A DNA stretch of 64,000 nt from the NCBI GenBank assembly GCA_964618455.1, contig CAZUAQ010000005.1:1-64000 (forward strand). Reading direction: 5' to 3'. Both the position numbers and the translations under genes were made by a program. Shown here one piece after another: positions 43,479-52,213 of the stretch. Below the pieces are notes generated by a model. The model was not told where the DNA came from and searched no databases. It saw only the letters and a list, made by a program, of their open reading frames with translations. Position 1 is the stretch's first letter, and each line of letters begins with the position of its first letter. This DNA is from CAZUAQ01 sp964618455 (lineage in GTDB: Bacteria > Planctomycetota > Phycisphaerae > UBA1845 > PWPN01).

Positions 43479-44189
43479 TCATTGATGGGGGCATTGCGTG
43501 ACGGGGAAGCCCGCCCGACGGAGTGCCTCACAGGCACCGCCCGGACCGCTGATGGGCAAGAAGTTCCGCGTGAAAAGATTATCGGGGCGCGGTGGACCGA
43601 ACCCGATGGCAATACCCGGTTGTAAGCCATCCTGTCCGACGATGACATTGCTCGTCAGCGGTTGAGGCGCCCCGAGCCCCGGGGCATTGCCGGCCGACGT
43701 CAACTGGCCGATACCGCCGGACAATTGTGCTTCACCTGCTTCGCGACCCGGACCACGAAGCTCACCCCATGATGCTGCCACCGCCGCGCGCTGCACCAAG
43801 GACATCTGCCGAATGGTGGGCGTTGGCGTGCTGAATTGCATCGATCGGGCCGGTTGGGTGGTTGAAGGCGCCTGCGGAGTGGTGGTCGTGGGTTGTGTCG
43901 CCGAAACGGGTTGAGTGGTCGCGACGGATGGAGCGCTTGTCGCGCGGGAAACACCGTCAGCAGTCCGCATCTTCGACTGTGGACCGGAGTTCGACGCTTC
44001 GCCGGATGGTGAGTTGGATGCCGCAGGACTGAGCCCGGGAGTATTCCCCATCTCATTCAGCAGGACGACCGACGAGGGCGGTGCATTTCGGCTGACCTTC
44101 GGGCGATAAAAGATCTCGCCCGAGCTGCAGCCGCAGATCGAGCCACTGAGTCCAGCAAGGCAAATCATGGTCCAGCCGCAATAGCGCAT
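43479..44189 (-). CDS. Hypothetical lipoprotein, Thr/Pro/Gln-rich
   Basis: A lipoprotein signal, WTMICLAGLSGSICGCS, precedes a low-complexity region of Ser, Ala, Thr, Gln and Pro (ATTQPVSATQPTTTTPQAP). The C-terminal part is more ordered (NVIVGQDGLQPGIAIGFGPPRPDNLFTRNFLP). I recognise no family. It converges on the metzincin gene and lies downstream of the FG-GAP genes on the same strand. ATG 44189 places the signal at the N-terminus; a start at 44249 would add 20 residues. Confidence 0.6.
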   Translation of the reverse strand: MRYCGWTMICLAGLSGSICGCSSGEIFYRPKVSRNAPPSSVVLLNEMGNTPGLSPAASNSPSGEASNSGPQSKMRTADGVSRATSAPSVATTQPVSATQPTTTTPQAPSTTQPARSMQFSTPTPTIRQMSLVQRAAVAASWGELRGPGREAGEAQLSGGIGQLTSAGNAPGLGAPQPLTSNVIVGQDGLQPGIAIGFGPPRPDNLFTRNFLPISGPGGACEALRRAGFPVTQCPHQ

Positions 44190-44415
44190 GAGGGTTTCCG
44201 TCCGTTCGATACGTTCCGATATCATCACGCATTCCGAAACCGGTCGCAATGCGTCATTGAAGGCTCGGAAGGTCTACGGAGAAGCAGGGCCGAACCTTTC
44301 ACGCATTCCGGACGAGGCTGAGGCTGTCCGTGCCGAGCCCCCATGGGGAATCAGTACCGCGGACCGTGGCGGAGCGGAGAGAGGTGAGAACTCAAGGAGC
44401 GCTGGGGATTCAACG

Positions 44416-45696
44416 TCAGAATCCGAATCCCCCGAAACCGTCGTTGGCCAGCAGCGTCGTGGAGTCGGACGCGAAATTGGCAGTGCCCACGTCCAGATCG
44501 CCGTCCCCGTCCAGATCCGCCAGCGCGACCGCCAGAGATCCACCGTCGGTGGCCCACGAGACGACTTCGAAGAAGAATCCTCCACCGGCATTGAGGAAGA
44601 TACCCAGCGAGGATGTCGTATCGCTCACGCCCTGATTCGCCACGGCAATGTCGGGGAATCCGTCGCCATTCAGGTCGCCCACGTCGACGCCTTCCGGATT
44701 CACGCCTGAAGGAAGGGGGAACGGCTGGCTGAACTGACCGAAGCCGTCGTTGAACAGCAAGGCGACCGACTCCGTGTCGCCGCTTTCGAAAGTTCCCGGC
44801 AGTGAGACCACGAGGTCGATGGTGCCGTTCTGGTCGAAGTCCCCGGCGGCAGCGGCCGCAGGCGTGCCGCCCACGGCGTAACTGACCGGTGCCCCGAACA
44901 CCGCCTCGCCCTGGTTGAGCAGGATCGATACGGTGTCGGTGGATTCGTTCGGGACCGCCGCATCGGGCAGGCCATCACCGTTGAAATCCGCCAATGCCAG
45001 GGCGCGCGGCGCCGCGCCGCAGTCGAACACCGTAGCGGCGGCGAACGTGCCGTCGCCCGTATTGGCGAAGACCAGCATGTTGACGCTGAGCTTGCTTGTC
45101 GCGACGACGTCCTGGTCGCCGTCGAGATCGATGTCCGCCACCTGGATGTCCTCAATCACACCGTTGGCCGCGGCGGAACTGAGATTGCTGAACGTGCCCT
45201 GTCCATCATTCGCCAGAACCGCAAATCCCAATCCGGTCACCGTGACGTTCGCCGCGACCGCAATGTCAAGCGTGCCATCGCCGTTGAAGTCCGCCAACTC
45301 GAACTTCGATGGAGAGTCGCCCGCCGGCAGTGTGGACAGGGGATCCATTACCCCGGTCCCGTCGTTGAGGTAGAGATTGATCCGGTCCCGGCCGAACAGC
45401 AGCAAAGCGAGATCCTGGTCGCCGTCGCCGTCGAGATCACCGAATTCGATGTCCACGGGAAGCGCGCCATTGACGTCCACGCAATCCCGCCCGTTCAGCC
45501 CGCACGCTGTGGAGATCGGCGTGTCGTCATCATTCGGGCCCGGATCCGGCTGCGGGTCAGGTTGCGGATCCGGCTGGGGATCGGGCTGGGGGTTCGGCTG
45601 AGGATCTGGCGGGCAGCCCTGGCCGACCAGCAACGCCAGGAGCAGAGGCCACAAGACGACGGTCCATCGGGATTGTTGTGACGTTCGATTTCGCAT
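44416..45696 (-). CDS. FG-GAP/VCBS repeat lipoprotein
   Basis: A secreted beta-propeller lipoprotein of about 426 residues. The signal ends in LLVGQGCPPD. A PQPDP-repeat spacer follows, then about seven FG-GAP units with Ca-binding loops such as GDLDGDGDQDLALL, ADFNGDGTLDIAV, ADIDLDGDQDVV and GDLNGDGFPDIAV. Such propellers bind ligands or other proteins at the cell surface. ATG 45696 puts the signal at the start. Its neighbour upstream has the same repeats plus a protease motif. Confidence 0.87.
   Translation of the reverse strand: MRNRTSQQSRWTVVLWPLLLALLVGQGCPPDPQPNPQPDPQPDPQPDPQPDPGPNDDDTPISTACGLNGRDCVDVNGALPVDIEFGDLDGDGDQDLALLLFGRDRINLYLNDGTGVMDPLSTLPAGDSPSKFELADFNGDGTLDIAVAANVTVTGLGFAVLANDGQGTFSNLSSAAANGVIEDIQVADIDLDGDQDVVATSKLSVNMLVFANTGDGTFAAATVFDCGAAPRALALADFNGDGLPDAAVPNESTDTVSILLNQGEAVFGAPVSYAVGGTPAAAAAGDFDQNGTIDLVVSLPGTFESGDTESVALLFNDGFGQFSQPFPLPSGVNPEGVDVGDLNGDGFPDIAVANQGVSDTTSSLGIFLNAGGGFFFEVVSWATDGGSLAVALADLDGDGDLDVGTANFASDSTTLLANDGFGGFGF
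45536..45612 (-). repeat. Tandem repeat encoding the PQPDP spacer
   Basis: Twelve-base units related to CCCCAGCCGGAT run in tandem and encode the spacer between the lipid anchor and the propeller of the FG-GAP lipoprotein. Such runs can change length by slippage. Confidence 0.7.
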
Positions 45697-45753
45697 GAGG
45701 ATTTCCTCTTCCCAGGGGACGGGACCGGCGTCTCCCACCGGCACGTCAAGCCA

Positions 45754-48207
45754 TCATCGCTTATGCATTTTGGACAGGGCTTTGCGACAGGTCACGCAGT
45801 AACTCTCGGAGCGCGGGCTCGGCAGTCGCGGCTCGAAACCCGTATACGGCAGGCTCAGCGTGGACGCATGAAAATGAACCGGCCGAGACGCACGTAGCAG
45901 TTTCGCGGAGTCGGTGTCCTCCAGCGTGGTCCCGAACGACCCGTCTCCCTGGTTCAGAAAGACCGATATGTCATTCGACCCGCTGTTGACACAGACCAGG
46001 TCGGCGGCGCCGTCCCCGTTCAGATCCTCGGCGATAACCATGATCGGCTCGAGGCCCGCGAGGTAGTCCACACTCTGACCGAACGTCCCGTCACCCCGAT
46101 TGAACAAGAGGGACAACCGTCCCCGGTCCGCCGCCACAAAGAGATCGCCTCCGCATGCGACGGCCAGGTCGATATCGCCGTCTCCATCCAGATCCTCCGC
46201 TGCCACGGACTGCGCGAACGCCCCGACAAAGTAATCCCTCCCGGTGGCGAAGACGCGATCGCCTTCGTTGAGAAAAACCGAGACGTTCGTGATGAACTGC
46301 ACCGTCAGTGCATTGGGCAGCCCACTGGTCACGACGATATCGTTGCGGCCGTCATCGTTCAGGTCCGCCACATCGACGCCGATCGGCAGGGCGCTGCCGC
46401 TGACCGTGACGGCATCCTCGTAGCCACCCTCCTGCAGGCCGTAGAGAAGCGAAATCGTCTTGTCGTCCGTGTTGGAGACCACGATATCCAGCACGTCGTC
46501 TCCATCGAGGTCCGCTGCTTTCACGACACGCGGAGCGACGCCGACCTCCTTGACGCTGTCGACGGTCAGGCCTCCATTCTGGTCATTGATCAGCGTGGCC
46601 ACCTTGTCGGCAAAGAACACCGTGGATGCGATATCGAGATCGCCGTCATTGTCCAGGTCAGCCGAATCGATGCCGAACGGCGATTCTTCGAGCGCGACCG
46701 TCGTCGCATCCTGTGTCAGTACGCCCGTCCCGTCGTTGATCAACAGGCCGATGTCCATCGTGTCGCCCATGCTGACGGCGGCATCGAGATCCCCGTCGGC
46801 ATCGAGATCCAGGGTCCGCACGTCGATCGGCCCACCCGTCACCGAGGCGAACGACGAGATGGCGTAACCTGCATTGCCGTCGTTGGTCAGCACGGAGACG
46901 GTCTGCGTGCTACGATTGGCCACCAGGAGATCAGGATCACCATCGCCATCCATGTCGGCGGCGGTTACAGACAGGGGCAATTCGTCCACGGCGAGGGTCG
47001 CATCGGCGATCCGCACCACGCCGCCCACCGTCTCCCGCAGCAGCAGGTCCGAGTTGTGATGGAGCACATTGTTCAGCGGATCGAAGATACTGAACGAGAT
47101 CAGCGAACGCTTGAAGAGCTGGTCGTTGAGCAGGGTACCCGCGGCGTCGAGTGTGTTCATCGGCGAGGCCGGATCGAAGGTGTGATTCAAGCCCAACAGG
47201 TGTCCGATCTCGTGGGAGGCTACGTTGGCCAGCGCGACGGCCAGTTGCTGCGGTTCCAGCGCCTGCAGCAAGCCGAAGATGTCACCGGTGAAATTGTTGA
47301 CGAAGATGACCGCCTGATCACCGGGATTCGCGTTGTAATCATCCACTCCGTCGATGGCGAAACCCAGCCCCTCGGCCCCGGCGATGCTCTCTGTGTCGGC
47401 CACCTGACCGACATGCACGATGGAGGTTGTGGCGTCGGCGGGGGGATTGCTCTCCTCCGAGCTGAGAATCGTGACGTTGTAGTCGGCGAAGTTTTCGCGC
47501 AAGGTCTCCAGTAACAGGCTCTTGACGGCGCTGTCTTGACCGTTGTAGCCGGGGTCGATCTCGGCAGGATCGAAAGCGTCAATGGTGAACTGCATGCCCG
47601 CCGTGGACGTGGCGGAGCCGCCCTCGAAATTCACGTACACGGTCTGCGGTGATGGGCTCGGCGCTGTTCCTCCGCGTTCGACGAGTACATCGATCGTGTA
47701 GTCTCCGGTCTCCAGCAATGTGCCGTAATTCGCCGCGATGCCCAGGAGATACCGATCCGCCGAATGACGAACGACTTCTTCAATGTGAGGACTCAGGCTG
47801 AGCCCCGAGGGATCGTCATCCTGCGTGACGAAAAGATTCCCCGCCACCTGATCCGCGTCCAGGTCGAAGATGGCTACCGTCGCGTCGAGTTGGGTTTCGT
47901 CGGCGGTCACCTGCACCGAGATGCGATCGCCCGCCGCCAAGGCGCCGAGATCATACAGATCGATATCTCCCGATTCGGAGATGCTGCCGGAGAAGCGAAC
48001 GTGATCCCCCGCGTCCAGGGCAACCGCGCTGAGCAGATCGGGAGTGTTGTTCGGTTCCGATTCCGAAAAGGTCGCCGGGGGAGGATCCGGGGTCGGATCG
48101 GGATCGTCGGAACCGTTCGGTGGCGGACAGGTGGATCCGTACAGAAGTAAGATGGCCGGCACGGCGACCAGAACGGACAGGCGTCTCCCGATTCGATGCT
48201 TGATCAT
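45754..48207 (-). CDS. FG-GAP lipoprotein with PPC and metzincin-like domains
   Basis: About 817 residues in the order: lipoprotein signal (ILLLYGSTCPPP), Asp/Pro spacer, PPC domain (SESEPNNTPDLLSAVALDAGD), a protease-like domain with HEIGHLLGLNHTFD and a later PMNT that fits a Met-turn, then roughly eight FG-GAP units (ADMDGDGDPDLLVA, LDLDADGDLDAAV, ADLNDDGRNDIVV). ATG 48207 has AGGAG six bases upstream. A Cys pair near the C-terminus (SYCVTCRKAL) is odd. It may cleave or process surface material; the link to the metzincin of the sigma-kinase operon is by motif and location. Confidence 0.85.
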   Translation of the reverse strand: MIKHRIGRRLSVLVAVPAILLLYGSTCPPPNGSDDPDPTPDPPPATFSESEPNNTPDLLSAVALDAGDHVRFSGSISESGDIDLYDLGALAAGDRISVQVTADETQLDATVAIFDLDADQVAGNLFVTQDDDPSGLSLSPHIEEVVRHSADRYLLGIAANYGTLLETGDYTIDVLVERGGTAPSPSPQTVYVNFEGGSATSTAGMQFTIDAFDPAEIDPGYNGQDSAVKSLLLETLRENFADYNVTILSSEESNPPADATTSIVHVGQVADTESIAGAEGLGFAIDGVDDYNANPGDQAVIFVNNFTGDIFGLLQALEPQQLAVALANVASHEIGHLLGLNHTFDPASPMNTLDAAGTLLNDQLFKRSLISFSIFDPLNNVLHHNSDLLLRETVGGVVRIADATLAVDELPLSVTAADMDGDGDPDLLVANRSTQTVSVLTNDGNAGYAISSFASVTGGPIDVRTLDLDADGDLDAAVSMGDTMDIGLLINDGTGVLTQDATTVALEESPFGIDSADLDNDGDLDIASTVFFADKVATLINDQNGGLTVDSVKEVGVAPRVVKAADLDGDDVLDIVVSNTDDKTISLLYGLQEGGYEDAVTVSGSALPIGVDVADLNDDGRNDIVVTSGLPNALTVQFITNVSVFLNEGDRVFATGRDYFVGAFAQSVAAEDLDGDGDIDLAVACGGDLFVAADRGRLSLLFNRGDGTFGQSVDYLAGLEPIMVIAEDLNGDGAADLVCVNSGSNDISVFLNQGDGSFGTTLEDTDSAKLLRASRPVHFHASTLSLPYTGFEPRLPSPRSESYCVTCRKALSKMHKR

Positions 48208-48354
48208 CATCCGCTCCTGTGGTTTCAGCCCCGACACGCATACGAGGGAAAGGGAAGATTCCTTTCACCGCGACCATGGAAAAAGCGCATTGTAGCCGAT
48301 TTGACGATTTCCGGAGGTACTGGCTCAGGAGGAACGAGGGACTTTGAGTTTTCC

Positions 48355-48705
48355 TCAGGATTCCGGGGTCAGTTCAATATCCAGGTTGACCGGCTGGACA
48401 TGGCATTCATCGGCGGTGATGACGATCATGCCCCGGGTTTCCGTTGCATAGCTATCCGCTGTGATGGTCAGCTCATAAGTGCCCGCCCGTTCTCCGGCGC
48501 CGACGTATTGTCCGTCGCCGGTCTCCATCATGGTCTCAGTATAATCACCGTCAGTCAGTATCAATGTGGCTCCCGTAATCGGCTGGCCGGACTCCGAATC
48601 GGTCAGGCGGACATTGAGTCCGTAGACAAAGACTGTCGTACAAACGACATCACACTGCGTGAAGGACACACCACCCAGAATCAGCAGTGAAAGCAACGCA
48701 CGCAT
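48355..48705 (-). CDS. Small exported beta-sandwich protein
   Basis: A 116-residue protein with an N-terminal hydrophobic signal (LLSLLILGGVSFTQC). A carboxypeptidase-regulatory-like domain follows: VRLTDSESGQPITGATLILTDGDY and GTYELTITADSY. The Cys at the end of the signal could carry lipid but the lipobox is weak. It precedes the FG-GAP protease gene on the same strand and may belong to that surface block. Confidence 0.65.
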   Translation of the reverse strand: MRALLSLLILGGVSFTQCDVVCTTVFVYGLNVRLTDSESGQPITGATLILTDGDYTETMMETGDGQYVGAGERAGTYELTITADSYATETRGMIVITADECHVQPVNLDIELTPES

Positions 48706-48821
48706 CTCGATTCACCTTCATATTCCATGTTGGTATTCATGAGCCCTATCACACCTGCCGGATTGTAGAAGCGCCCAGATGTCCTGACTGCGAGTGTCGT
48801 CCGATTCGGCAAGGCCGTTGC

Positions 48822-49496
48822 TCAGGCAGAGTGTCGTGCATAGACCGCCATGTTGCGAAGCTCCAGGGTCGGCGCGAATTCGGCATGACGGCCGAAGTAC
48901 TCGAGCATGGCCTGGCGAACTCCCGGAAATGACTTGCTCCGCGTGTCATGCATGGCCACGTATCCGCCGGGGACCACATGGGGCGCGAAGGCTTCGAGAT
49001 CGGCAAGAACGTCCGGATAGTCATGCGAGCCATCGATCCACAGCAGCCGGATCGGCTCGGACCACTCCCGGCCTACATCCTGAGAGCGGCGGCGGATCGG
49101 TTCGATCCAGGATTCCAGATCGGCCTCTCGGACATGCTTTTGAAAGGTCGCGAAGCTGTCATCTTCCGGTCGGACGTCGGGACGCTCGTGGCCGTCGTGA
49201 GGGTCGATCGCGATCAGGGGGAGACATTCCCTTCCCAGCCGGCGAAGGGCGGTCCCCAGCCAGAGTGTGCTTTTGCCCAGGAAGCTGCCGATCTCGACCA
49301 CGCGTCCGTCTTCCGGAGCGTGCATGCAGAGAAAGTACAGGAGGGCGCCCTGCTCGCGATTGAGGCAGCCGGGCGTGCCGTCGAGTGCTGCCAACTCAGC
49401 TTCGGTCAGTTCCTCCTCCACGCAGGCGAGGGCATCACGGCGGAGGCGATTGGCCGCCGTGGGAAGAATCCGGGAGATCGTGCGCTTCAGGCCCAT
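48822..49496 (-). CDS. Class I SAM-dependent methyltransferase (Methyltransf_24-like)
   Basis: A 224-residue protein with VVEIGSFLGKSTLWLG as SAM-binding motif, LIAIDPHDG, IRLLWIDGSHDYPDVLADL and VPGGYVAMHDT. These are marks of the methyltransferases often found in polysaccharide and rhamnan-type surface clusters. It has no signal peptide. It is divergent from the ribosomal L31 gene, with a promoter and perfect inverted repeat between them. Confidence 0.82.
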   Translation of the reverse strand: MGLKRTISRILPTAANRLRRDALACVEEELTEAELAALDGTPGCLNREQGALLYFLCMHAPEDGRVVEIGSFLGKSTLWLGTALRRLGRECLPLIAIDPHDGHERPDVRPEDDSFATFQKHVREADLESWIEPIRRRSQDVGREWSEPIRLLWIDGSHDYPDVLADLEAFAPHVVPGGYVAMHDTRSKSFPGVRQAMLEYFGRHAEFAPTLELRNMAVYARHSA

Positions 49497-49610
49497 GGAC
49501 GTGGACGATAACAGTCCCCGGAATGACTGGCCAGAGCCGGGTGTGGCCTGGCGGAGCCCTGACGGTCAACCGACAATGGGGGAAGGGCAATTTTCAGCCT
49601 CACTTGATGC

Positions 49611-49654
49611 TGCAAGCCCCAAGGGCTTGCATTGTCGATGGGCTGCAGTATACT
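49611..49654 (+). promoter_or_regulatory. rpmE promoter with an inverted repeat over the -35 box
   Basis: TTGCAT (49627-49632) and TATACT (49649-49654) are spaced by 16 bases and point to the L31 gene. A perfect 9-bp inverted repeat, TGCAAGCCC (49611-49619) and GGGCTTGCA (49623-49631), separated by CAA, covers the -35. It could be an operator or a hairpin. Confidence 0.6.
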
Positions 49655-49696
49655 TGTGAGGCTACGAGTTGATACGTTTTCCATGCAGGTGAGACG

Positions 49697-49963
49697 ATGA
49701 AAGAAGGCATACACCCTGAATACCGCGAGGTCGTGTTCTACGACGTCGGGGCCGACTTCAAACTGAAGACCCGCAGCAGCGTGGCCACCTCCGACACCAT
49801 CGAAATGGATGGCCAGGAATACCCGGTGGTCAAGGTCGAGATTTCCAGCGCGTCGCATCCATTCTTCACGGGTCAGGAGAAGTTCCTCGATGCCGCGGGA
49901 CGCGTGGAAAAGTTCCAGAAGAAGTTCGGTGGGGACTACTTCAAAGGCAAGAAGAAAAAGTAG
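49697..49963 (+). CDS. rpmE: 50S ribosomal protein L31 (Cys-less form)
   Basis: Large-subunit ribosomal protein of 88 residues. It begins MKEGIHPEYREVVFYDVGADF and has ASHPFFTGQEKFLDAAGRVEKF, which identify L31. No cysteine is present, so this is the zinc-independent (type B-like) form. In several bacteria that form is made during zinc limitation under Zur; no Zur control is proven here. AGGTGAG precedes the start. A strong terminator follows before prfA. Confidence 0.92.
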   Translation: MKEGIHPEYREVVFYDVGADFKLKTRSSVATSDTIEMDGQEYPVVKVEISSASHPFFTGQEKFLDAAGRVEKFQKKFGGDYFKGKKKK

Positions 49964-50040
49964 CGACGTTTCGGCACTGCCCGATGGGCCGGGTTGGATG
50001 TCCGCGTGCCGAGTCTCGATCGCCGAGCAACATACACCAT

Positions 50041-50093
50041 CTCGCCGGGTCGGCCATACGCCAAACGCCTGTGACCCGGCGAGTTTTCTTTTT
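50041..50093 (+). terminator. Rho-independent terminator after rpmE
   Basis: CTCGCCGGGTC and GACCCGGCGAG form a perfect 11-bp stem, followed at once by TTTTCTTTTT. It isolates rpmE from prfA. Confidence 0.88.
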
Positions 50094-50129
50094 CGATTTC
50101 CTCATCGCGACCACCGTTGAGGCATGTCG

Positions 50130-51227
50130 ATGGCATCAACCAGCTCACATGACAAGGTCCTGGCCAAGATGGATGAACTGCGCGCCCGGTACGAGGCGAT
50201 CGGCGAGGAAATGTCCAGACCGGAGGTGGCGGGTGATCCCGTCCACATTACCAGGCTCACCAAGGAGCATGGCAAATTGCGGCGCATGGTCGAACCCTAC
50301 TCGGCCTACTGCAGGGCCCGCGAGACTCTGAGCGAGAGCCAGGCGATCCTGAACGATCCCGAAGCCGATGCGGATCTGCGCGAGCTTGCCGAAGAGGACC
50401 TTGCTGCTTCCCAGGGACAGGTGGAGACGCTCTTCGACGCGTTGAAGCAGGCCCTGGTGACAAGCGAGGACGCCGCCATTTCGGCCATCATTCTCGAAAT
50501 CCGAGCCGGCACCGGCGGAGATGAAGCAGCCTTGTTCGCTCGGGATCTCTACGAGATGTATCTCCGTTTCTGTGAGCGGCACGGTTTCAAGACCGAGGTG
50601 CTGGATTCATCGCCATCGGACCTGGGGGGCTACCGCGAGATCGTGGTCACGGTCAAGGGCGACGGCGTGTTCCGCATGCTGGGCTACGAGGGGGGAGGGC
50701 ATCGGGTTCAACGGGTGCCGGAGACGGAGACCCAGGGCCGTATCCACACTTCCGCCGCCACCGTGGCGGTGCTGCCTGAAGCCGAAGAAGTGGATGTCGA
50801 GATCGACTGGGAGAATGACGTGATCGAGCACGTCAGCCGCGCGGGCGGTCCGGGAGGCCAGAACGTCAACAAGGTCGCCTCCGCGATCAAGCTCGAGCAC
50901 CAGCCGACCGGGATTACCGTCTCGATGCGGGACGAGAAGAGCCAACACAAGAACCGGGCCAAGGCCCGCCGGTTGTTGGCCTCGCGTGTCGTGGATCAAA
51001 TCATGACGACACAACGGAGCGAGCGCGACGCGACCCGAAAGACGATGATCGGCTCGGGTGATCGAAGCCAGCGCGTTCGCACGTACAACTTTCCTCAGAA
51101 TCGGTGCACGGACCACCGCATCGGCATGGATCTTCACAGCCTGGATCGCATCATGGAAGGCGAGATCGATGAACTGATTGTGGCGCTGCAGCGGTACGAT
51201 ATTGAGCAACGCCTGCAGAATCTGTGA
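50130..51227 (+). CDS. prfA: Peptide chain release factor 1
   Basis: Class I release factor that reads UAA and UAG. The anticodon-like tripeptide is PET (about 197-199, in RVPETETQGRIHTSAATV), the PxT form of RF1 rather than the SPF of RF2. The catalytic GGQ is at about 242-244. Its flank, AGGPGGQNVNKV, resembles RF2-type loops more than the usual RF1 SGAGGQHVN. ATG 50130 has GAGG 7 bases upstream; ATG 50124 is too close to it. Confidence 0.94.
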   Translation: MASTSSHDKVLAKMDELRARYEAIGEEMSRPEVAGDPVHITRLTKEHGKLRRMVEPYSAYCRARETLSESQAILNDPEADADLRELAEEDLAASQGQVETLFDALKQALVTSEDAAISAIILEIRAGTGGDEAALFARDLYEMYLRFCERHGFKTEVLDSSPSDLGGYREIVVTVKGDGVFRMLGYEGGGHRVQRVPETETQGRIHTSAATVAVLPEAEEVDVEIDWENDVIEHVSRAGGPGGQNVNKVASAIKLEHQPTGITVSMRDEKSQHKNRAKARRLLASRVVDQIMTTQRSERDATRKTMIGSGDRSQRVRTYNFPQNRCTDHRIGMDLHSLDRIMEGEIDELIVALQRYDIEQRLQNL

Positions 51228-51403
51228 ACGCTGTTCCTGGGCGTTCCGATTACAGGGGGGCCTGCCACAGTGCAGTGGCGGCCGGGGCCGGGCTTTTCGC
51301 GCCCCTCCTCAGAGGTTAAACTTGAATAGATCACGCTTACGCAGATCTGAAGTGAAGTGCAGTTCAGGAAGACGGCATTCTAACGAGGGGCGGACGACTG
51401 ACC

Positions 51404-52123
51404 ATGGATATCCTTCCTGCCATCGACCTTCGTGAAGGTAAATGCGTACGGCTCTTGCAGGGCGATTACGCGCGGCAGATCAATTACGCCGATGATCCGG
51501 TGGAGGTCGCCCATGCGTTCGAGGTGGCGGGCTCTTCCTGGGTGCACGTCGTGGATCTCGACGGCGCGCGGGACGGCCGACTGCACAACCTCGAGACCAT
51601 TCAGCGCATTGCCGAAAACACGAAGCTGAAGTTGGAGGTCGGTGGCGGATTGCGTGAGGTGGAGACGATCGAATCGCTACTGGCGGCGGGGGTCAGCCGG
51701 TGCGTGGTCGGGACGAAAGCCCTGCAGGACTGGAAATGGTTCGCGTCGTTGATGGAACGTGAGACCTGTCAGGACAGGATCGCACTCGGCCTGGACGCCC
51801 GCGACGGCAAACTGGCCGTGCACGGATGGACGCAGGAGGTCAACCTGACCGCGATCCAGGTGGCCGAGCGGGCCTCCGATCTTCCGGTCGCCGCACTGAT
51901 CTACACCGATATCGGCCGTGACGGCATGCTGCTGGGGCCGAACCTGGAAGCCGTCCGGGATCTGGCGTCGGGAACGGAGATTCCCGTCATTGCCTCGGGG
52001 GGTGTGACGGACATCGACGACGTCCGAAGGCTGGCGGCGTTGCCACTGGGCGGCATCATCATCGGTCGCGCCATCTACGAGAAACAGATCGACCTCGTCC
52101 AGGCGATCCAGGCTGCCGCCTAG
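51404..52123 (+). CDS. hisA: Phosphoribosylformimino-5-aminoimidazole carboxamide ribotide isomerase
   Basis: Fourth step of histidine biosynthesis, an Amadori rearrangement. The TIM barrel opens with ILPAIDLREGKCVRLLQGDY, giving catalytic Asp8, and the second catalytic Asp is at about 131 (IALGLDARDG). LEVGGGLR and IASGGVTDIDDV are the two phosphate-binding motifs. Length is typical. Lack of a HisF pattern and presence of WTQEV favour HisA. No other his genes are nearby. The 176-base gap before it shows only a GAGG ribosome site. Confidence 0.94.
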   Translation: MDILPAIDLREGKCVRLLQGDYARQINYADDPVEVAHAFEVAGSSWVHVVDLDGARDGRLHNLETIQRIAENTKLKLEVGGGLREVETIESLLAAGVSRCVVGTKALQDWKWFASLMERETCQDRIALGLDARDGKLAVHGWTQEVNLTAIQVAERASDLPVAALIYTDIGRDGMLLGPNLEAVRDLASGTEIPVIASGGVTDIDDVRRLAALPLGGIIIGRAIYEKQIDLVQAIQAAA

Positions 52124-52213
52124 TTTCATAGAATTCGGTGACTTCGCCGGGCGTGAACTCCCGGCACGCTCGGGAACGCAGACGGCGCCTCGATCAAGGA
52201 GTTGTCACGGAAG

